Shown: positions 33,651 to 42,720, counted from the first letter of the stretch. The stretch is 64,000 nt of DNA from Saccharothrix deserti (GCF_009769385.1 NZ_VKAB01000018.1:62001-126000), one strand, 5' to 3'. The notes: generated from the letters alone by a model not told the origin. Numbers and translations are program-made.

Positions 33651-34931
33651 ATGGGTGCACTGAAACGTTTCAGAAGCGCGGCGACCTCGGTGGTCGCGCT
33701 GTTGGCCGTCGCCTCGGCCGCTGCCTGCGGTGGCGGTGGCAGCGGTGACGAGACGGAGGCCGGCCCCGCCACGTTGCGTTTCTCGTGGTGGGGGAACGCC
33801 GAGCGCGCCGAGCTGATGCAGAAGGCGATCGACCTGTTCCAGAGCAAGAACCCCGATATCAAGGTCACGCCGAGCTTCCAGGAGTTCGAGGCCTACTGGC
33901 AGAAGATGGCCACCGAGACCGCCGGCGGCAACGCGCCCGACGTGATGCAGATGGATTTCTCCTACCTCCGCGAGTACTCGGACCGCAATGCCCTGTACGA
34001 CCTGAAGAAGCAGGAAGGCAAGAACCTCGAACTCGGGGACCTGCTGGAAGGGCTCAAGGGCGCGGGCGAGATCGACGGCGCGTTGTACGGGGTGCCGACC
34101 GGCGGCAACACCTGGGGGTACATCTACAACCCGGCGTTGTTCGCCCAGGCCGGTATCGAGGAGCCGAAAGAGGGCTGGACCTGGGACGATTACCGCGACG
34201 CCATGACGCGGATCGCGGAGAAGACGGGCGTGCCCGGCGGCGGCAACTACATCGGCAGCTACTACAACCTGGAGCTCCAGCTGCGCCAGGAGGGCTCCCT
34301 GCTCTACACGGAGGACGGCAAGCTCGGCTTCGACAAGGCGCGGCTGGCCGAGTTCTTCAAGGAGGGCAAGCTGTTGACCGACGCCAAGGTCGTGCTGCCG
34401 ATCGAGAAGGGCGTGCAGATCAAGCCCTCGCACTCGCTCGAACTGGACCTGGTGGCCGGTGACCTCGGCTGGGACAACTTCATGGCCCGCTACGACAAGG
34501 GCGCCAAGGCGGAGCTGAAGCTGGGGCCCGTGCCGACCGACCACCCGGGGACGCTCGGCCAGTACCTGAAGCCGTCGATGCTGCTGAGCGTGTCGCAGAA
34601 GAGCGAGCACCCGGCGGCGGCGGCCAAGCTGGTCTCGTTCATGGTCAACGACCCGGAGGTCGGCAAGATCTTCGGCGCGAACCGGGGCCTGCCGCCGACG
34701 AACGCACAGCGCGCTGCCGCCCAGCTCGAAGGACCGCTCGCGGCCGTGGCGGCGTACGAGGACGCCCTGAAGGACAAGTTCGGCAAGACGCCGCCCGCAC
34801 CGCCGAAGGGCGCGGGCACGTTGGAACAGGCGTTCATCCGGATCGCCGAGGAACTGCAGTACGGCCGCATCGGGGTGGACGAGGCGGTCGACCAGTTCTT
34901 CACCGAGGCCGAAGAAACCCTCGGGTCGTGA
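33651..34931 (+). CDS. Extracellular sugar-binding lipoprotein (second ABC importer)
   Basis: A 426-aa solute-binding protein. The signal peptide ends with lipobox ASAAAC (Cys about residue 26), followed by a Gly/Ser linker and TLRFSWWGN. Family motifs include NAPDVMQMDFSYLREY and YIYNPALFAQAGI. GGAGGAATCCGA precedes the ATG at 33651. It is the first of four genes with two permeases and a DUF624 protein, under a LacI-type operator. The ligand is unknown; no glycosidase is in this operon. Confidence 0.92.
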   Translation: MGALKRFRSAATSVVALLAVASAAACGGGGSGDETEAGPATLRFSWWGNAERAELMQKAIDLFQSKNPDIKVTPSFQEFEAYWQKMATETAGGNAPDVMQMDFSYLREYSDRNALYDLKKQEGKNLELGDLLEGLKGAGEIDGALYGVPTGGNTWGYIYNPALFAQAGIEEPKEGWTWDDYRDAMTRIAEKTGVPGGGNYIGSYYNLELQLRQEGSLLYTEDGKLGFDKARLAEFFKEGKLLTDAKVVLPIEKGVQIKPSHSLELDLVAGDLGWDNFMARYDKGAKAELKLGPVPTDHPGTLGQYLKPSMLLSVSQKSEHPAAAAKLVSFMVNDPEVGKIFGANRGLPPTNAQRAAAQLEGPLAAVAAYEDALKDKFGKTPPAPPKGAGTLEQAFIRIAEELQYGRIGVDEAVDQFFTEAEETLGS

Positions 34932-35899
34932 GCCGGGCGACGATCACGCCGGACCGGAGCGCCGAGGTCTACACGACGGAACGGACGGGTCCGCGCAAGC
35001 GGGCCCGTCTGCCCGGCGACGGTCTGGCGGGCTACCTGTTCCTGTCTCCGTGGATCATCGGGATCGTCCTGCTGACCCTCGGCCCCATGCTGACCTCGCT
35101 GTACCTCTCGTTCACCGACTACGACCTGTTCAACAGCCCGGAGTGGGTCGGGCTGGAGAACTACGAGCGGATGTTCTCCGACGCGCGGTGGCTGAGGTCG
35201 GTGGAGGTCACCGCGCTGTACGTGGCGCTGGCCGTGCCGATCAAGCTGGCCGCCGCGCTCGCCGTCGCCCTGCTGCTCAACGGCAAGCGGCGGGGCCAGG
35301 GCTTCTACCGGGCCGCGTTCTACGGTCCGTCGCTCATCGGCGGCAGCGTCGGCGTGGCGATCGTGTGGAAGATGATGTTCAGCGACGATTCGGTGGTCGA
35401 CCAGCTGCTGCTGACGGTCGGCATCGACACCGGCGGCTGGGCGGGCAACCCGGACTTCTCGCTGATGATGCTGGTGCTGCTGGCCGCGTGGCAGCTCGGC
35501 GCGCCGATGGTGATCTTCCTGGCCGGGCTCAAGCAGGTGCCCCGGGAGCTCTACGAGGCGGCCGAGGTCGACGGCGCGGGCCGGTGGCGGCGGTTCCGGT
35601 CGATCACGTTGCCGATGATCTCGTCGGTGGTGTTCTTCAACCTGCTGCTGGAGACGATCAACGCCTTCCAGGTGTTCACGTCGGCGTACGTGGTGGGCGG
35701 GCCGAACGGCCAGCCGGCCGGGACCACGTTGTTCTACACCATCTACCTGTTCGACCGGGGCTTCGGCGACTACCGCATGGGTTACGCGTCGGCGATGGCG
35801 TGGATGCTGCTCCTCGGCGTCGGCCTGGTGACCGTGTTCCTGTTCCGCACCGCGCGCGGGTGGGTCTACTACTCCGGGGACTCGGGGGACAAACGATGA
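34928..35899 (+). CDS. Carbohydrate ABC transporter permease (MalF type)
   Basis: A 323-aa CUT1 permease with six helices (the first at PGDGLAGYLFLSPWIIGIVLL) and the EAA loop YEAAEVDGAGRWRRFRSITLP. The GTG at 34928 overlaps the binding-protein stop as GTGA and its own stop overlaps the next gene as ATGA, so the operon is translationally coupled. Confidence 0.92.
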   Translation: MSRATITPDRSAEVYTTERTGPRKRARLPGDGLAGYLFLSPWIIGIVLLTLGPMLTSLYLSFTDYDLFNSPEWVGLENYERMFSDARWLRSVEVTALYVALAVPIKLAAALAVALLLNGKRRGQGFYRAAFYGPSLIGGSVGVAIVWKMMFSDDSVVDQLLLTVGIDTGGWAGNPDFSLMMLVLLAAWQLGAPMVIFLAGLKQVPRELYEAAEVDGAGRWRRFRSITLPMISSVVFFNLLLETINAFQVFTSAYVVGGPNGQPAGTTLFYTIYLFDRGFGDYRMGYASAMAWMLLLGVGLVTVFLFRTARGWVYYSGDSGDKR

Positions 35900-36759
35900 G
35901 GCAGCGAGTGATCACCGCCGGCGGAGGCGGCAATCTGAGCAGGGTTGCCTGGCACGTCGGTGTCCTGGCGCTGCTCGCGATCGTGCTGTACCCGATCGTG
36001 TGGGTCGCGGCGGCGACGTTCAAGCCGTCGTCCGAGATCATCGGCAGCCTCCAACTGCTGCCGAGCGAGGCGACCACGGCGAACTACGACCGCGTGTTCG
36101 AGGGTGTCGTCGGGATCGGCGTGGGCCGGTTCTTCCTGAACTCCGCCGTGTTGGCCGTGCTGTCGGTCGTGGGCACGGTCGCGTCGTCGGCGCTGGCGGC
36201 GTACGCGTTCGCGCGGCTGCGGTTCCGCGGGCGGACCACGATGTTCGTGATCATGATCAGCACGCTGCTGCTGCCGTTCCACGTGTTGATCATCCCGCAG
36301 TACATCGTGTTCCAGAAGCTCGACCTGATCGACACCTACGTGCCGTTGCTGGCGGGCAAGTTCCTGGCGTCGGAGGCGTTCTTCGTCTTCCTGATCGTGC
36401 AGTTCATCCGGAACCTGCCGCGCGAGCTGGACGAGTCGGCCAAGATCGACGGGGCGAACCACTGGAGCGTGTTCTGGCACATCATCCTGCCGCTGTGCCG
36501 GCCGGCGCTCATCACGACCGCCATCTTCACGTTCATCTGGAGCTGGAACGACTTCTTCGGGCCGCTGATCTACCTGAGCACACCGGACAAGTACCCGTTG
36601 CCGTTGGCGTTGCAGCTGTTCATCGACGAGTCGACGGGATCGGACTTCGGCGCGCTGATGGCGATGTCCATGCTGGCGTTGGTGCCGGTGATCCTGTTCT
36701 TCCTGTTCTTCCAACGCTTCCTGGTGGAGGGCGTGTCGACGTCGGGGCTGAAGGGGTGA
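35896..36759 (+). CDS. Carbohydrate ABC transporter permease (MalG type)
   Basis: A 287-aa partner permease with six helices, EAA loop DESAKIDGANHWSVFWHIILP and the family ending FLVEGVSTSGLKG. It overlaps the preceding permease by four bases. The importer lacks a dedicated ATPase here and probably uses a shared one. Confidence 0.92.
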   Translation: MRQRVITAGGGGNLSRVAWHVGVLALLAIVLYPIVWVAAATFKPSSEIIGSLQLLPSEATTANYDRVFEGVVGIGVGRFFLNSAVLAVLSVVGTVASSALAAYAFARLRFRGRTTMFVIMISTLLLPFHVLIIPQYIVFQKLDLIDTYVPLLAGKFLASEAFFVFLIVQFIRNLPRELDESAKIDGANHWSVFWHIILPLCRPALITTAIFTFIWSWNDFFGPLIYLSTPDKYPLPLALQLFIDESTGSDFGALMAMSMLALVPVILFFLFFQRFLVEGVSTSGLKG

Positions 36760-36763
36760 CGGG

Positions 36764-37339
36764 ATGAGGCGGTTCGCGTTGTTCGGGGAGTGCCTGACGG
36801 CCGGACTGCTGGTCCTGCTCGTCGCGCTGCCGGTGGTGACCCTGCTGCCGGCGCTGGCCGCCGGGTGCGCGCACATCAAGGCTCACGTCGACGGGGAGAC
36901 GACGGCTGTCCGGGCGTTCTTCTTGCGCTTCCGGGCGGCGCTTCCGGGGAGTTGGCCCGTGTCGATCGGGGTGATCGTCGGGTTCGCGGTGTTGGCCGTT
37001 GACGTGGTGTTCTTGCGGTACCGCGTTGTCGGCGGCGGGTTCGTGGCTGTGGTGTGCGGTGTTGCGGCGGTCGGGCTCGCGGTGGTCGTCCTCCGTGCGG
37101 CGGCGGCTTGGTCGCCGGGCGTGCGGTGGGCGGTTCTGGTGCGGGAGGCGCCACGTCGTGCCGTTGCGGATCTTGGTGGGTCGTTGCTGCTCGTCATGGC
37201 GCTCGGGGTGCTGCTGGTCGTGACGTGGCAGCTGCCTCCGCTGCTGCTGCCGATGCTCGGTTGCGTGTTGATGGCGGCAGTGGCGGTCGACCGCCGGCAC
37301 TCACCGGTAGGCCGGGTGGACGTCCTGGGTCGGCGGTAG
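36764..37339 (+). CDS. DUF624-like membrane protein
   Basis: A 191-aa hydrophobic protein with five or so helices, four bases after the permease stop. It has the DUF624-like start (FGECLTAGLLVLLVALPVV) and family position at the end of a sugar ABC operon, as does the protein at 4202. It is a little shorter than that homologue. Its 3' end overlaps, tail to tail, the decayed gene at 37301. Function unknown; roles in importer assembly are speculative. Confidence 0.72.
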   Translation: MRRFALFGECLTAGLLVLLVALPVVTLLPALAAGCAHIKAHVDGETTAVRAFFLRFRAALPGSWPVSIGVIVGFAVLAVDVVFLRYRVVGGGFVAVVCGVAAVGLAVVVLRAAAAWSPGVRWAVLVREAPRRAVADLGGSLLLVMALGVLLVVTWQLPPLLLPMLGCVLMAAVAVDRRHSPVGRVDVLGRR

Positions 37340-38027
37340 GTGTGGCCATCGGGTTCGCAGGGCGGCGGTGATCTGCTCGAACCAGGCGCGCAGGTCGGGC
37401 AGGGTTCCCGAGGTGGTCGAGGCGTCGACGGCCGTCTGGAGGGTGTCGAGCAGTTGTCCTCGCCGGGAGATGCCCATCGGGTGCGGGTCGTCGCGGGCGA
37501 GGAGTTCGGGCAGTCGCACCAGCCTCGTCACCGTCCACGCGGCGGTCGCCGCCGCCATGCCCGCCGCGTAGGTCACGTCATCGAGCACGTCCGGCCGGCT
37601 CCGGCCGAACTCGTCGCGATACGCGGGCTCGACCTGGTGACCGACCTCGGCGGGGATCCGCGACCAGCACGGGCCACCGTGGAACGGCAGACGCAACTGC
37701 GCGGCGTCGACGTGGGCCAACAAGCGCGGCCCCCGCGTCGGACCCGATCTCCTCCAGGAACGCCAACGCCGCCGACTCGCGGCTCGTCGTGTCACCCGCA
37801 CGGAAGTGGCCGTCCGGTCGCCTGGTCTTCACGATGACCGATGCCGGCCCCGCGCCGTCGACCGGGCACCGCAGCACCCACGGACAGCTGCCGTGCCTGG
37901 CCGACCACCCCTCGGTCACCGCAACGGCGGATCGAACCGCGACCGGTGCTCCGAACCGGTCACCGAGGAGTTCACCGACCCGACCGAGAACCCACCCGGA
38001 GGCATCCGCCTGATCAGATCGCACCAC
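37301..38027 (-). pseudogene. Decayed aminoglycoside-phosphotransferase-like gene
   Basis: Two adjacent frames carry pieces of one kinase-like protein. From about 38027 the first reads WVLGRVGELLGDRFGAPV, VIVKTRRPDGHF and SRESAALAFLEEIGS (N-lobe with the Lys strand). From about 37750 a second frame reads DAAQLRLPFHGGPCWSRIPAEV, EPAYRDEFGRSRPD and GISRRGQLLDTLQTAVDAS, typical of the C-terminal helices of this family. The catalytic HGD loop and DFE region between them are absent, so both an internal deletion and a frameshift have occurred. It overlaps the DUF624 gene by 39 bp. Confidence 0.65.
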
Positions 38028-38381
38028 TCGCCATAGGCACGCGAGGCACGCGCATCGGTACGCTGTCGACCGTTCGAGCGAGGACCGCATACGCGCCGCT
38101 GACCAGGGCTTTTACCTGGTTGCGGGGTACACGATCGAGTGATCATGACCCGTGACCCTACGAAAACAGCGTAATATTTCAACTGAAACGTCGGTTGAAA
38201 CAACGAGGACCGCGCGACCAACCACCCGGCGTCAGTCGCTCCACTTGCGTCAGGCGCTCTCGCGCAGAACCAACGTGGACGGGTGGATCGAGACGTCGAC
38301 TGCCAGTTGGAGGCTGTCGAGCAGTTGTCACCTTCGTCCGGTGGAGTCCTGGTGCCGCCGTCAGCCATCCCCTCGTGTGAT
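38028..38381. other. Degenerate intergenic mosaic
   Basis: This 354-bp gap holds no intact gene. It contains a 7-bp-arm repeat TTTCAAC...GTTGAAA (38177-38200) in an AT-rich patch, and a leftward fragment that reads QLLDSLQLAVDVSIHPSTL then VLRESA-stop (38252-38325). The second half of that fragment equals the 3' end of the LacI gene at 41716, and the first half resembles the end of the decayed kinase. Confidence 0.55.
38247..38284 (-). repeat. 38-bp duplicate of the LacI gene 3' end
   Basis: An exact copy of 41713-41750, which contains the stop codon and last codons (PSTLVLRESA) of the LacI gene. The two copies are in the same orientation, 3.47 kb apart. Confidence 0.85.
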
Positions 38382-39227
38382 TCAACGATCGTCTGGAGAG
38401 AATGGGAAATCCGTATTCGCTTCGCCGTGTCCAGCGGGATCATCGAAGTCCGGCTGCCGAGCTTCCTCCACGAGGTGGCGCACGCGCTGTGCGGTGGTGG
38501 TGTCGAGGCGGATGGCCAGGGCGAGGGCACGGTTGAACGCACGGTGGGCGGTGGTCTGGTTGCCGGACAGCCATAGTGCGCGGCCGAGCAGGACCAGGCA
38601 CTCGGCCCGTCCGGTGGTGTCGGGCATGTGCTCGAACGCCTTGTCCGCGCGGGTGAGGTAGCCGACTGCCGAGTCGTGCCGGCCGACTTCGATCATCAGG
38701 GTGCCGAGGCGGGCCAGCGTGTGTGCGATGCCGATCGGGTGGTGGTGCAGGTGGTAGGTCTCCAGGGTTTCGTCGGCGCAGTCGATGACCTTGTGCGGGC
38801 GGCCTTGGGCGCGGTAGGTGTCGGCCAGGTCGTGCAGCGCGGCGGCGGTGGCGTCCGGGTCGTCGTCCCGCAATCGGTGGATCGCCAGTTCCCGCATGCC
38901 CTGGACGGCGGCGAGCCGGAGAAGCCCGTGGGCGCGCAGGGATTGCGCGGCGCGGCGGAACGCCGCCGCCAGCAGCAGCGAGGTGGGCAGCACAAGTGCC
39001 AGTTCGGTCCCGACGTCACACAACCGGTGCAGCCAGGCCTGGTCCGTGTCGGCGGGGACCGCCGACCATACCTCGGCCAGCAGGGCCACCGCTGTCTCCG
39101 GCTCGCCCGTCACCGCGTGCAGGGTCGTCAGGACACGGTCCGGGGCGAGCCGGGCGCGGCCCTCGTGGTCGTGGGTGCCTCGCAGGTCCCGACGCAGCCG
39201 CGAGGCCGCGCGCCTGGCGTCACTCAC
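38382..39227 (-). CDS. TPR-repeat protein, regulator-associated
   Basis: A 281-aa all-helical protein with tetratricopeptide-like repeats (PDATAAALHDLADTYRAQGRPHKVIDCAD, PIGIAHTLARLGTLMIEVGRHDSAVGYLTRAD, GRAECLVLLGRALWLSGNQTTAHRAFNRAL). It lacks a DNA-binding domain. The GTG at 39227 is the first good start, 63 bp after the HTH gene upstream. It resembles the C-terminal part of actinomycete XRE-TPR regulators and may be a partner or a split half. Confidence 0.7.
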   Translation of the reverse strand: MSDARRAASRLRRDLRGTHDHEGRARLAPDRVLTTLHAVTGEPETAVALLAEVWSAVPADTDQAWLHRLCDVGTELALVLPTSLLLAAAFRRAAQSLRAHGLLRLAAVQGMRELAIHRLRDDDPDATAAALHDLADTYRAQGRPHKVIDCADETLETYHLHHHPIGIAHTLARLGTLMIEVGRHDSAVGYLTRADKAFEHMPDTTGRAECLVLLGRALWLSGNQTTAHRAFNRALALAIRLDTTTAQRVRHLVEEARQPDFDDPAGHGEANTDFPFSPDDR

Positions 39228-39290
39228 CCGGGTGCCCGTCCCGGCACCGCGAGTCGTGGGGCAGCCGGCGGAACGGGCGCGGGGGTCGCA

Positions 39291-40154
39291 TCAGCCCGCC
39301 TCCCGGTCGTAGACGTCGGCCCAGCGGGCGAAGACCTCGCGGGACCGGGTCGGGGACAGGGCCAGCGAGTCGAGGTGCCGCATCTTCGCCTCGTAGCGGG
39401 CCACCGCGTCCGGATCGTCCTGGAACACGGTCACCGTGTCGGTCTCCACATACGCCAACGGCCTGGCCGGAGCGGCGAACGTCAGCACCGCCACGGGCCG
39501 CGCGAGAGCCGGGGCGAACCGCGCGGACGCCGGGACCAGACGCGGGGTGAACCGCGTCCACCCGCACATCAGCGTCAACCGCAACATCTGGTCCCGCATC
39601 ACCGCAGGGCCTCCCACCAGCGAACGCAGCGCCGCCTCGTGCACGTACAGGTACAGCACCGTGTCCGGGTGCCCGAAGCCCCGCAGCCCGTCCTGCCTGG
39701 CGATCCGGGCCCGGACAAGCTCCCCGTCACCGGTCAGGGCACGGGCGTAGTCCTCGGTCTGGGCCAGACTCGGGATGGTGAGGGGCTCGTAGGCGGTGAT
39801 GCTCCGCGCCGCACGCTCGTGCAGCGACAGGGCGACCAGCGTGTCCGGGGCGTCGCCGTGGGGTCGCAGGAAGCTGCCGGTGTCGGGCTCGGTGGCGATG
39901 GCCAGGATCCGGTCACGGGTGGGCTTGTCGGCACCCAACCGCCCGATCAGGCTGCCGATCTCCCACGGACTGGTGCCCCTGCTGCCGGTCTCCAGCTTGG
40001 ACAGCTTGCCCAGCGACCAACCCAGAGCCTCGGCGACGAACCCGGACGACAACCTCGCCCGGTGCCGGATCCGACGCAGCTCCTCACCGAGTTCACGGCT
40101 GTGGGCAGTGCTCAACCGCGACGGGGCGGTGGTGCTCTTCTCGTCGGTCTCCAT
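39291..40154 (-). CDS. XRE-family HTH protein with DUF5753 domain
   Basis: A 287-aa regulator of the group abundant in actinomycetes. The HTH occupies residues about 20-75 (LGEELRRIRHRARLSSGFVAEALGWSLGKLSKLETG); the DUF5753 domain follows (AYEPLTIPSLAQTEDYARAL, VLYLYVHEAALR, PVAVLTFAAPARPLAYVET, YEAKMRHLDSLALSPTRSREV). ATG 40154 follows AAGGGG; the TTG three bases earlier is an alternative. Its partner gene is normally a short DUF397 protein, which is absent here. The divergent neighbour is another XRE gene. Confidence 0.85.
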   Translation of the reverse strand: METDEKSTTAPSRLSTAHSRELGEELRRIRHRARLSSGFVAEALGWSLGKLSKLETGSRGTSPWEIGSLIGRLGADKPTRDRILAIATEPDTGSFLRPHGDAPDTLVALSLHERAARSITAYEPLTIPSLAQTEDYARALTGDGELVRARIARQDGLRGFGHPDTVLYLYVHEAALRSLVGGPAVMRDQMLRLTLMCGWTRFTPRLVPASARFAPALARPVAVLTFAAPARPLAYVETDTVTVFQDDPDAVARYEAKMRHLDSLALSPTRSREVFARWADVYDREAG

Positions 40155-40210
40155 CAACTCCCCTTAGATAGCTACGGTCTGTAGCGAAGTGTGACGGTAG
40201 GTCATCGCTA

Positions 40211-40236
40211 TGTCCCGAAGGGACAAAGAAGGGACA
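40211..40236. promoter_or_regulatory. Candidate HTH operator in divergent promoter
   Basis: TGTCCCGAAGGGACA (40211-40225) is a perfect palindrome with a 3-bp centre, followed by a further GGGACA half-site at 40231. It lies between the two divergent XRE genes. Confidence 0.55.
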
Positions 40237-40303
40237 AGAAGTCGCGCGCCCGGTTCGCTGTACCATCGGTCTTGGTTGATCCCGAGTGGGAAGCAGGTCT
40301 CCC

Positions 40304-41515
40304 ATGTCAGCTAATGAGCAGGTCGACAGTATCGGCGCTCGCGTAAAACGGGCCCGATTCCTCGCCGGAATGACCCAACAGCGATTGGCGACAGACGCTC
40401 TCGTGAGCCTGAGCCTCGTGAAGGCAGTCGAGCAGGGCAGGGTCCCGGCCTCTCCTGCGTTCGTGGCCGCTGTGGCACGCGCACTGAAGACCGACAGCGC
40501 CTACCTGTTGGACTTGCCACAAAGAGCCGATGACAGCGAAGGCCACCGTGTCCACGCCGTGATTCCCGACCTCCGGCGTGAAATTGCCGCGTACCGCATG
40601 CCATCGGACGACGGAGTTCACCCACGGTCGTTTTCTGAGATATCGGAATCAGTGGCGAAAGCATCCAAGCTCCGCCACTCGGTGGCCCTGGATTCCCTCG
40701 GCGTCGAAATACCAGGCCTACTCTCAGAAATCAGAGTGGCCATCGCCGAGGCGACGGGGAACGAGCGCGAGCGGTTGTTCGGATTGTTGGCCGAGGCGTA
40801 TGCCGCAGCCGGTCAGGTCGCCTGGAAGCTGGGCTACGCCGACCTCTCTTCGCTGATAACCGATCGCCTCGAATGGGCCGCTCATCAGTCGCAAGATCCG
40901 CTCGCCGCGGCCGCAGCCGACTTCTGCGTCGCCGGCGAACTGATCATTACTGCGCAGTGGTCCACCGCACTTATCTTCTGCGAACGCGCCCGAGGCCGGA
41001 TTGAGGATTTCGTCCGGACCGGAGATGAGGCGGCTCTGGCGATGTACGGCATGTTGCACCTCAAATCCGGCCTCGCTGCAGCCCGAGCCGGCGATACAAC
41101 CACGTCCGACGCTCATCTCACAGAGGCTCGTAGTGCCGCGAAGCGGGTGCGCCTGGGGAGTGATCACTACCGGTTGGCGTTCGACGAGGACAACGTAAAC
41201 ATCTGGGCTGTCGGCCTGGCCGTCGAGCGCCTCGATGGAACCGAAGCGGTGAAGCGGGCACAGGGCCTGCGTTTCAGCGCCAGCACGCCCCGCGAGCGCA
41301 TCGGACACCACTGGATCGACCTCGCACGGGCATACCAGCTTCACGGCGACCGTGAGCGTGCACTGTCCGTTCTGCACAAGGCACGCAAAACCACTCCGCA
41401 GCAGGCGCGGTACAACCCCCAGGTCCGGGAAACCCTGCTGACCTTGGCCGCGCACGACCGGCGCCGATCCGATTCACTCTCGGGCTTCGCCCGCTGGGCG
41501 GGCATCAAACTGTAA
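40304..41515 (+). CDS. XRE-family HTH regulator with TPR-like domain
   Basis: A 403-aa protein. An N-terminal XRE HTH (about 15-70: ARVKRARFLAGMTQQRLATDALVSLSLVKAVEQG) precedes helical TPR-like repeats (NERERLFGLLAEAYAAAGQVAWKLG, HWIDLARAYQLHGDRERALSVLHKARK). Codon use is less GC-biased than its neighbours in places, which could reflect transfer. It resembles streptomycete-type regulators that read intracellular peptides or proteins; the ligand is unknown. Confidence 0.82.
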   Translation: MSANEQVDSIGARVKRARFLAGMTQQRLATDALVSLSLVKAVEQGRVPASPAFVAAVARALKTDSAYLLDLPQRADDSEGHRVHAVIPDLRREIAAYRMPSDDGVHPRSFSEISESVAKASKLRHSVALDSLGVEIPGLLSEIRVAIAEATGNERERLFGLLAEAYAAAGQVAWKLGYADLSSLITDRLEWAAHQSQDPLAAAAADFCVAGELIITAQWSTALIFCERARGRIEDFVRTGDEAALAMYGMLHLKSGLAAARAGDTTTSDAHLTEARSAAKRVRLGSDHYRLAFDEDNVNIWAVGLAVERLDGTEAVKRAQGLRFSASTPRERIGHHWIDLARAYQLHGDRERALSVLHKARKTTPQQARYNPQVRETLLTLAAHDRRRSDSLSGFARWAGIKL

Positions 41516-41712
41516 CGCCCCATCAGACCCAGAGCGGCGAGAGTGTCCGGAACATAGCCTGGCGAGCCTGTGTGAACGGCCGGCATACGACCCTCATGCA
41601 CATGCTTCCGACGCTGCTCATCGACGCGCGCCGCCTGGTCCCCTTCGGCCAGGGGCATTACGCAGAAGGGGTTGTTCGGCGCCCGAAGTCGGCGTGGGTG
41701 GACATCCGGTCG

Positions 41713-41750
41713 GCGTCAGGCGCTCTCGCGCAGAACCAACGTGGACGGGT
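41713..41750 (-). repeat. 38-bp repeat, parental copy at LacI 3' end
   Basis: Identical to 38247-38284. The last ten codons and the stop of the LacI gene lie inside the repeat, so this is the likely parent copy. Confidence 0.85.
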
Positions 41751-42696
41751 AGAACGTCAACGGGCTCGACCGGCGGCGGTCCAGCACCGCTGTCGCGGCG
41801 CCGGCGGCGATGTCCTCGACCGGGTTCGTAGTCGTGGTCAGCCCGGGGCGGCTCAGGGCGGCGAACGCGATGTCGTCGAAGCCCGCGACCGCGACGTCGC
41901 CCGGCACGTCCACGCCCGCGCGGCGGAGCGCGTCCAGTGCGCCGAGCGCGGACAGGTCGCCCAGCGCGAAGACGGCGTCGGTGTCCGGCCAGCGGGCCAT
42001 GATCTCCGCCGCCGCTGCCTCGCCCCGTGCGGCGGTGAAGTCGCCCGGCACGAGCCGGGGTGGGGCGCCTGCCTCGTCCACCGCCCGGAGGTAGGCGGTG
42101 ACGGCACGTCCGGTGCACGGCAGCCAGGACGGGCCGGTGACCATGGCGACCCTGCGCCGGCCGCCGGCCAGGAGGTGTTCCACCACGCGGGCGGTGCCGG
42201 TGCGGTTGTCGACTTCGAAGGACGGGATGTCGCGCGTGCCGATGCCGATGGCCGCGACCCGCGCGGATTTCGGCACCACGGCCAGCGCCGGTTCGGTGGG
42301 GTTGACCAGGATGACGCCGCCGATGCCCCGGTTCTCCGCCAACCGCCCGAGTTCGGCCGGGTCGTGCAGCGGTTGCCAGTGCAGGGACACGCCGACTTCG
42401 CGGGCGGCGGCGGCTTCGGCGGTTGCGGCGAGGACCCGGCCGACGTACGGGTCGTTCAGCACGTGCGCGGTCGGGCCGCCGACCACCACCGCGAGGCGCG
42501 TGCCGCTGCGGGTGGCCAGGGCACGTGCGGCGGCGTGCGGGACGTAGTCGAGTTCGGTGGCGGCCGAGGCGACCCGTTGGCGCGCCGCCTTCGACGCCGG
42601 TCCCCGGCCGCTCAGCACCCGGGACGCCGTCGCCACCGACACGCCGGCGAGGTGTGCCACGTCGTCCAGAGTCGCATCACGCCGCTTCCCGACCAC
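41716..42696 (-). CDS. LacI-family transcriptional regulator
   Basis: A 326-aa repressor with the LacI HTH (ATLDDVAHLAGVSVATASRVLSGRG, with YVPHAAARAL) and a periplasmic-binding-type sugar domain (LAVVVGGPTAHVLNDPYVGRVL, AVAGFDDIAFAALSRPGLTT). The GTG at 42696 gives the standard length; longer starts would overlap the operator. A 16-bp palindrome (42721-42736) lies 25 bp upstream, between it and the divergent MFS gene, and related sites lie at 33586 and 4141. The effector is unknown. Confidence 0.88.
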   Translation of the reverse strand: MVGKRRDATLDDVAHLAGVSVATASRVLSGRGPASKAARQRVASAATELDYVPHAAARALATRSGTRLAVVVGGPTAHVLNDPYVGRVLAATAEAAAAREVGVSLHWQPLHDPAELGRLAENRGIGGVILVNPTEPALAVVPKSARVAAIGIGTRDIPSFEVDNRTGTARVVEHLLAGGRRRVAMVTGPSWLPCTGRAVTAYLRAVDEAGAPPRLVPGDFTAARGEAAAAEIMARWPDTDAVFALGDLSALGALDALRRAGVDVPGDVAVAGFDDIAFAALSRPGLTTTTNPVEDIAAGAATAVLDRRRSSPLTFYPSTLVLRESA

Positions 42697-42720
42697 CGCG
42701 CCAGTGTGCCGGCTCTTGTG

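Noticed and set aside
38028..41715. Insertion sequence or prophage between the 38-bp repeats
   Set aside because: No transposase, integrase or terminal inverted repeats were found; the repeats are direct and contain coding 3' ends.
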